From positions 124,001 through 188,000 of the forward strand of contig CAZCUX010000009.1 of the NCBI GenBank assembly GCA_964502005.1: a stretch of DNA of 64,000 nt, in the 5' to 3' direction. Made by a program: the position numbers and the translations under genes. This document shows, one piece after another, positions 63,119 to 64,000 of the stretch (the stretch's first letter is position 1; the number at the start of each line of letters is the position of its first letter). The stretch comes from CAJWOS01 sp964502005 (GTDB lineage Bacteria > Myxococcota_A > UBA796 > UBA2385). The notes beneath the pieces were generated by a model. It ran no database searches. It had not been told where the DNA came from and saw nothing but the letters and a program-made list of their open reading frames with translations.

Positions 63119-64000
63119 TTAGGGTGCGGCCCACTCCAAGCGAAGCTCATAGTCAACGCTTCCGGCGGGTCCGTCCCACGCCAACACGACGAGGGTGTGT
63201 TCTTCGCCCGGCTCCAAGTATGTGGCGAAGTCGGTCACCGTATCGAAGCGCTCGGGATTGGTGTCCAAGATGGCCCACCCCGCGCCCCACCACTCTCCGC
63301 CGGGGCCGTTCCAGTTGAGGTCGAGGGTGCGCTCGGGGTCAGACCAGCTCAACGTCGCAATCATGCCCATCGTCGACGGAACCGTGATGGTGTAAGCGTC
63401 GTTGTCGCCGCCCCAGCCTGGGTCGTCGGTTTCGAGCACAATTGTGCCGCGAATGATGTCGGTGTAGCCGGGGCCAGATGCTTCGGGTGCAGGCTGTGCC
63501 GCACCGCCCACGATGGCGTAGTTCCCGTCGATTTCCACATCGTTCGGTTCGGCTTCACTGGTTTCCCAGCCGATAATGACCGGAACCACAGAGTCCACCA
63601 CAATGTTGACGCCTACAATCTTTTCGGACTGGAGGGGCACCTGGATGGGTGTGCCGGAGTAAAGCATTCCCGAGCTGATACCGCCGTTCAGACCCCCAAA
63701 CGTACCCGCCCAGAAATAGGCTTGGTCGACGAGTGTGACGGTGGTTTCGGTCTCGTTGGTCTCGACCTTGCTGACGCCGTAGAGCGTCCACTCGGCGGAC
63801 TTGTTGCCGGTGGACGCGTCGACCAAGAACTCGCCGGTGGTGGTGCCACCGAGAAGTGCGCCGCGGGTTTCCCAGTTGCCGCCTTCGTAGGCGCCGACTT
63901 GGATTCCGGCGCCGTTGGGGTCGAGGCCGGAGAGCTGGATGCTGTATTCGGGCATCTCCAGGCCACCCGCGCCCGCCGTGACGGCAATCGCGAGCACCGT
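63119..64000 (-). CDS. Secreted hypothetical protein (N-terminus beyond right edge)
   Basis: The frame is open from the TAA at 63119 to the right edge, at least 293 codons. The first visible residues (VLAIAVTAGAGG) look like the end of a signal peptide, so perhaps 10-15 residues are missing; GTG 63997 is a formal internal start. The protein is Gly/Asn/Thr/Asp-rich with beta-strand repeats. The C-terminal half resembles a bacterial pre-peptidase C-terminal-type domain (DDPGWGGDNDAYTITVP, TATLSWSDPERTLDLNW-like, EPGEEHTLVVLAWDG). This domain type is common on secreted proteins. No enzyme domain is visible. Confidence 0.7.
   Translation of the reverse strand, partial: TVLAIAVTAGAGGLEMPEYSIQLSGLDPNGAGIQVGAYEGGNWETRGALLGGTTTGEFLVDASTGNKSAEWTLYGVSKVETNETETTVTLVDQAYFWAGTFGGLNGGISSGMLYSGTPIQVPLQSEKIVGVNIVVDSVVPVIIGWETSEAEPNDVEIDGNYAIVGGAAQPAPEASGPGYTDIIRGTIVLETDDPGWGGDNDAYTITVPSTMGMIATLSWSDPERTLDLNWNGPGGEWWGAGWAILDTNPERFDTVTDFATYLEPGEEHTLVVLAWDGPAGSVDYELRLEWAAP

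Noticed and set aside
1..64000. tRNA or rRNA genes
   Set aside because: No cloverleaf with a GTTCGA-type T-loop in correct spacing and no conserved rRNA segment was recognised on either strand by eye; a tRNA scan would be decisive.

Overview
The window is GC-rich bacterial chromosome, most likely from a Myxococcota-type organism and probably a metagenome-assembled scaffold. The lineage call rests on MYXO-CTERM-like C-termini (Cys motif, hydrophobic stretch, Arg cluster) on two secreted proteins, three proteins built from MopE-type DCDD/CDGxDxDCDG metal-binding repeats, a Myxococcus-type Cys-rich repeat, FG-GAP repeats and a one-component Ser/Thr kinase with its PP2C phosphatase. The scaffold origin is suggested by a run of exactly 100 N, flanked on both sides by an identical 55-base sequence. 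No rRNA, tRNA, CRISPR array or insertion sequence was recognised.

Layout. 1-7.7 kb: the end of a membrane-anchored secreted protein, a BtpA/SgcQ-family protein, dusA with an overlapping CDF metal exporter, def, a DegT-family aminotransferase with a radical SAM protein, and a small lipoprotein. 8.3-12 kb: a three-gene GldF/GldG/DUF4340 operon. 12-17.7 kb: three exported proteins (FG-GAP/MopE lipoprotein, GH18-like protein, MopE/fibrinogen-like lipoprotein). 17.7-23.3 kb: a divergent TrmB-like methyltransferase, a nucleotidyltransferase-MOSC fusion, a YkgJ protein, and a type III polyketide synthase with a fatty-acyl-AMP ligase. 23.2-29.5 kb: a kinase/pseudo-ATPase/TPR protein co-transcribed with an alpha/beta hydrolase and a secreted protein, divergent from a PP2C phosphatase. 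29.6-34.7 kb: a second, complete GldA/F/G/DUF4340 operon on the minus strand. 34.9-41.2 kb: an M14 carboxypeptidase, a flagellin with a von Willebrand A domain in place of its variable domain, and an ECF sigma / anti-sigma / caspase-like protease operon. 41.3-52.8 kb: dinB, a PLP lyase with an enoyl-CoA hydratase, a giant fibro-slime/MopE/TSP3 surface protein, a patatin, ppk2 with a PLD lipoprotein, and a PilZ protein. 53.1-62.6 kb: recC-recB-recD. 62.6-64 kb: a 15-base tandem array, the gap, and a partial secreted protein.

How they fit together. Housekeeping genes (dusA, def, dinB, recCBD) alternate with cell-surface and signalling genes. Many neighbours overlap by ATGA or a few bases, which supports translationally coupled operons. 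The least expected items are the flagellin-vWA protein and the sigma/anti-sigma/caspase operon. Others are the NTase-MOSC fusion, the kinase with a degenerate ATPase module, the duplicated Gld-type transporter, and a perfect palindrome preceded by a 9-base direct repeat just upstream of recC.
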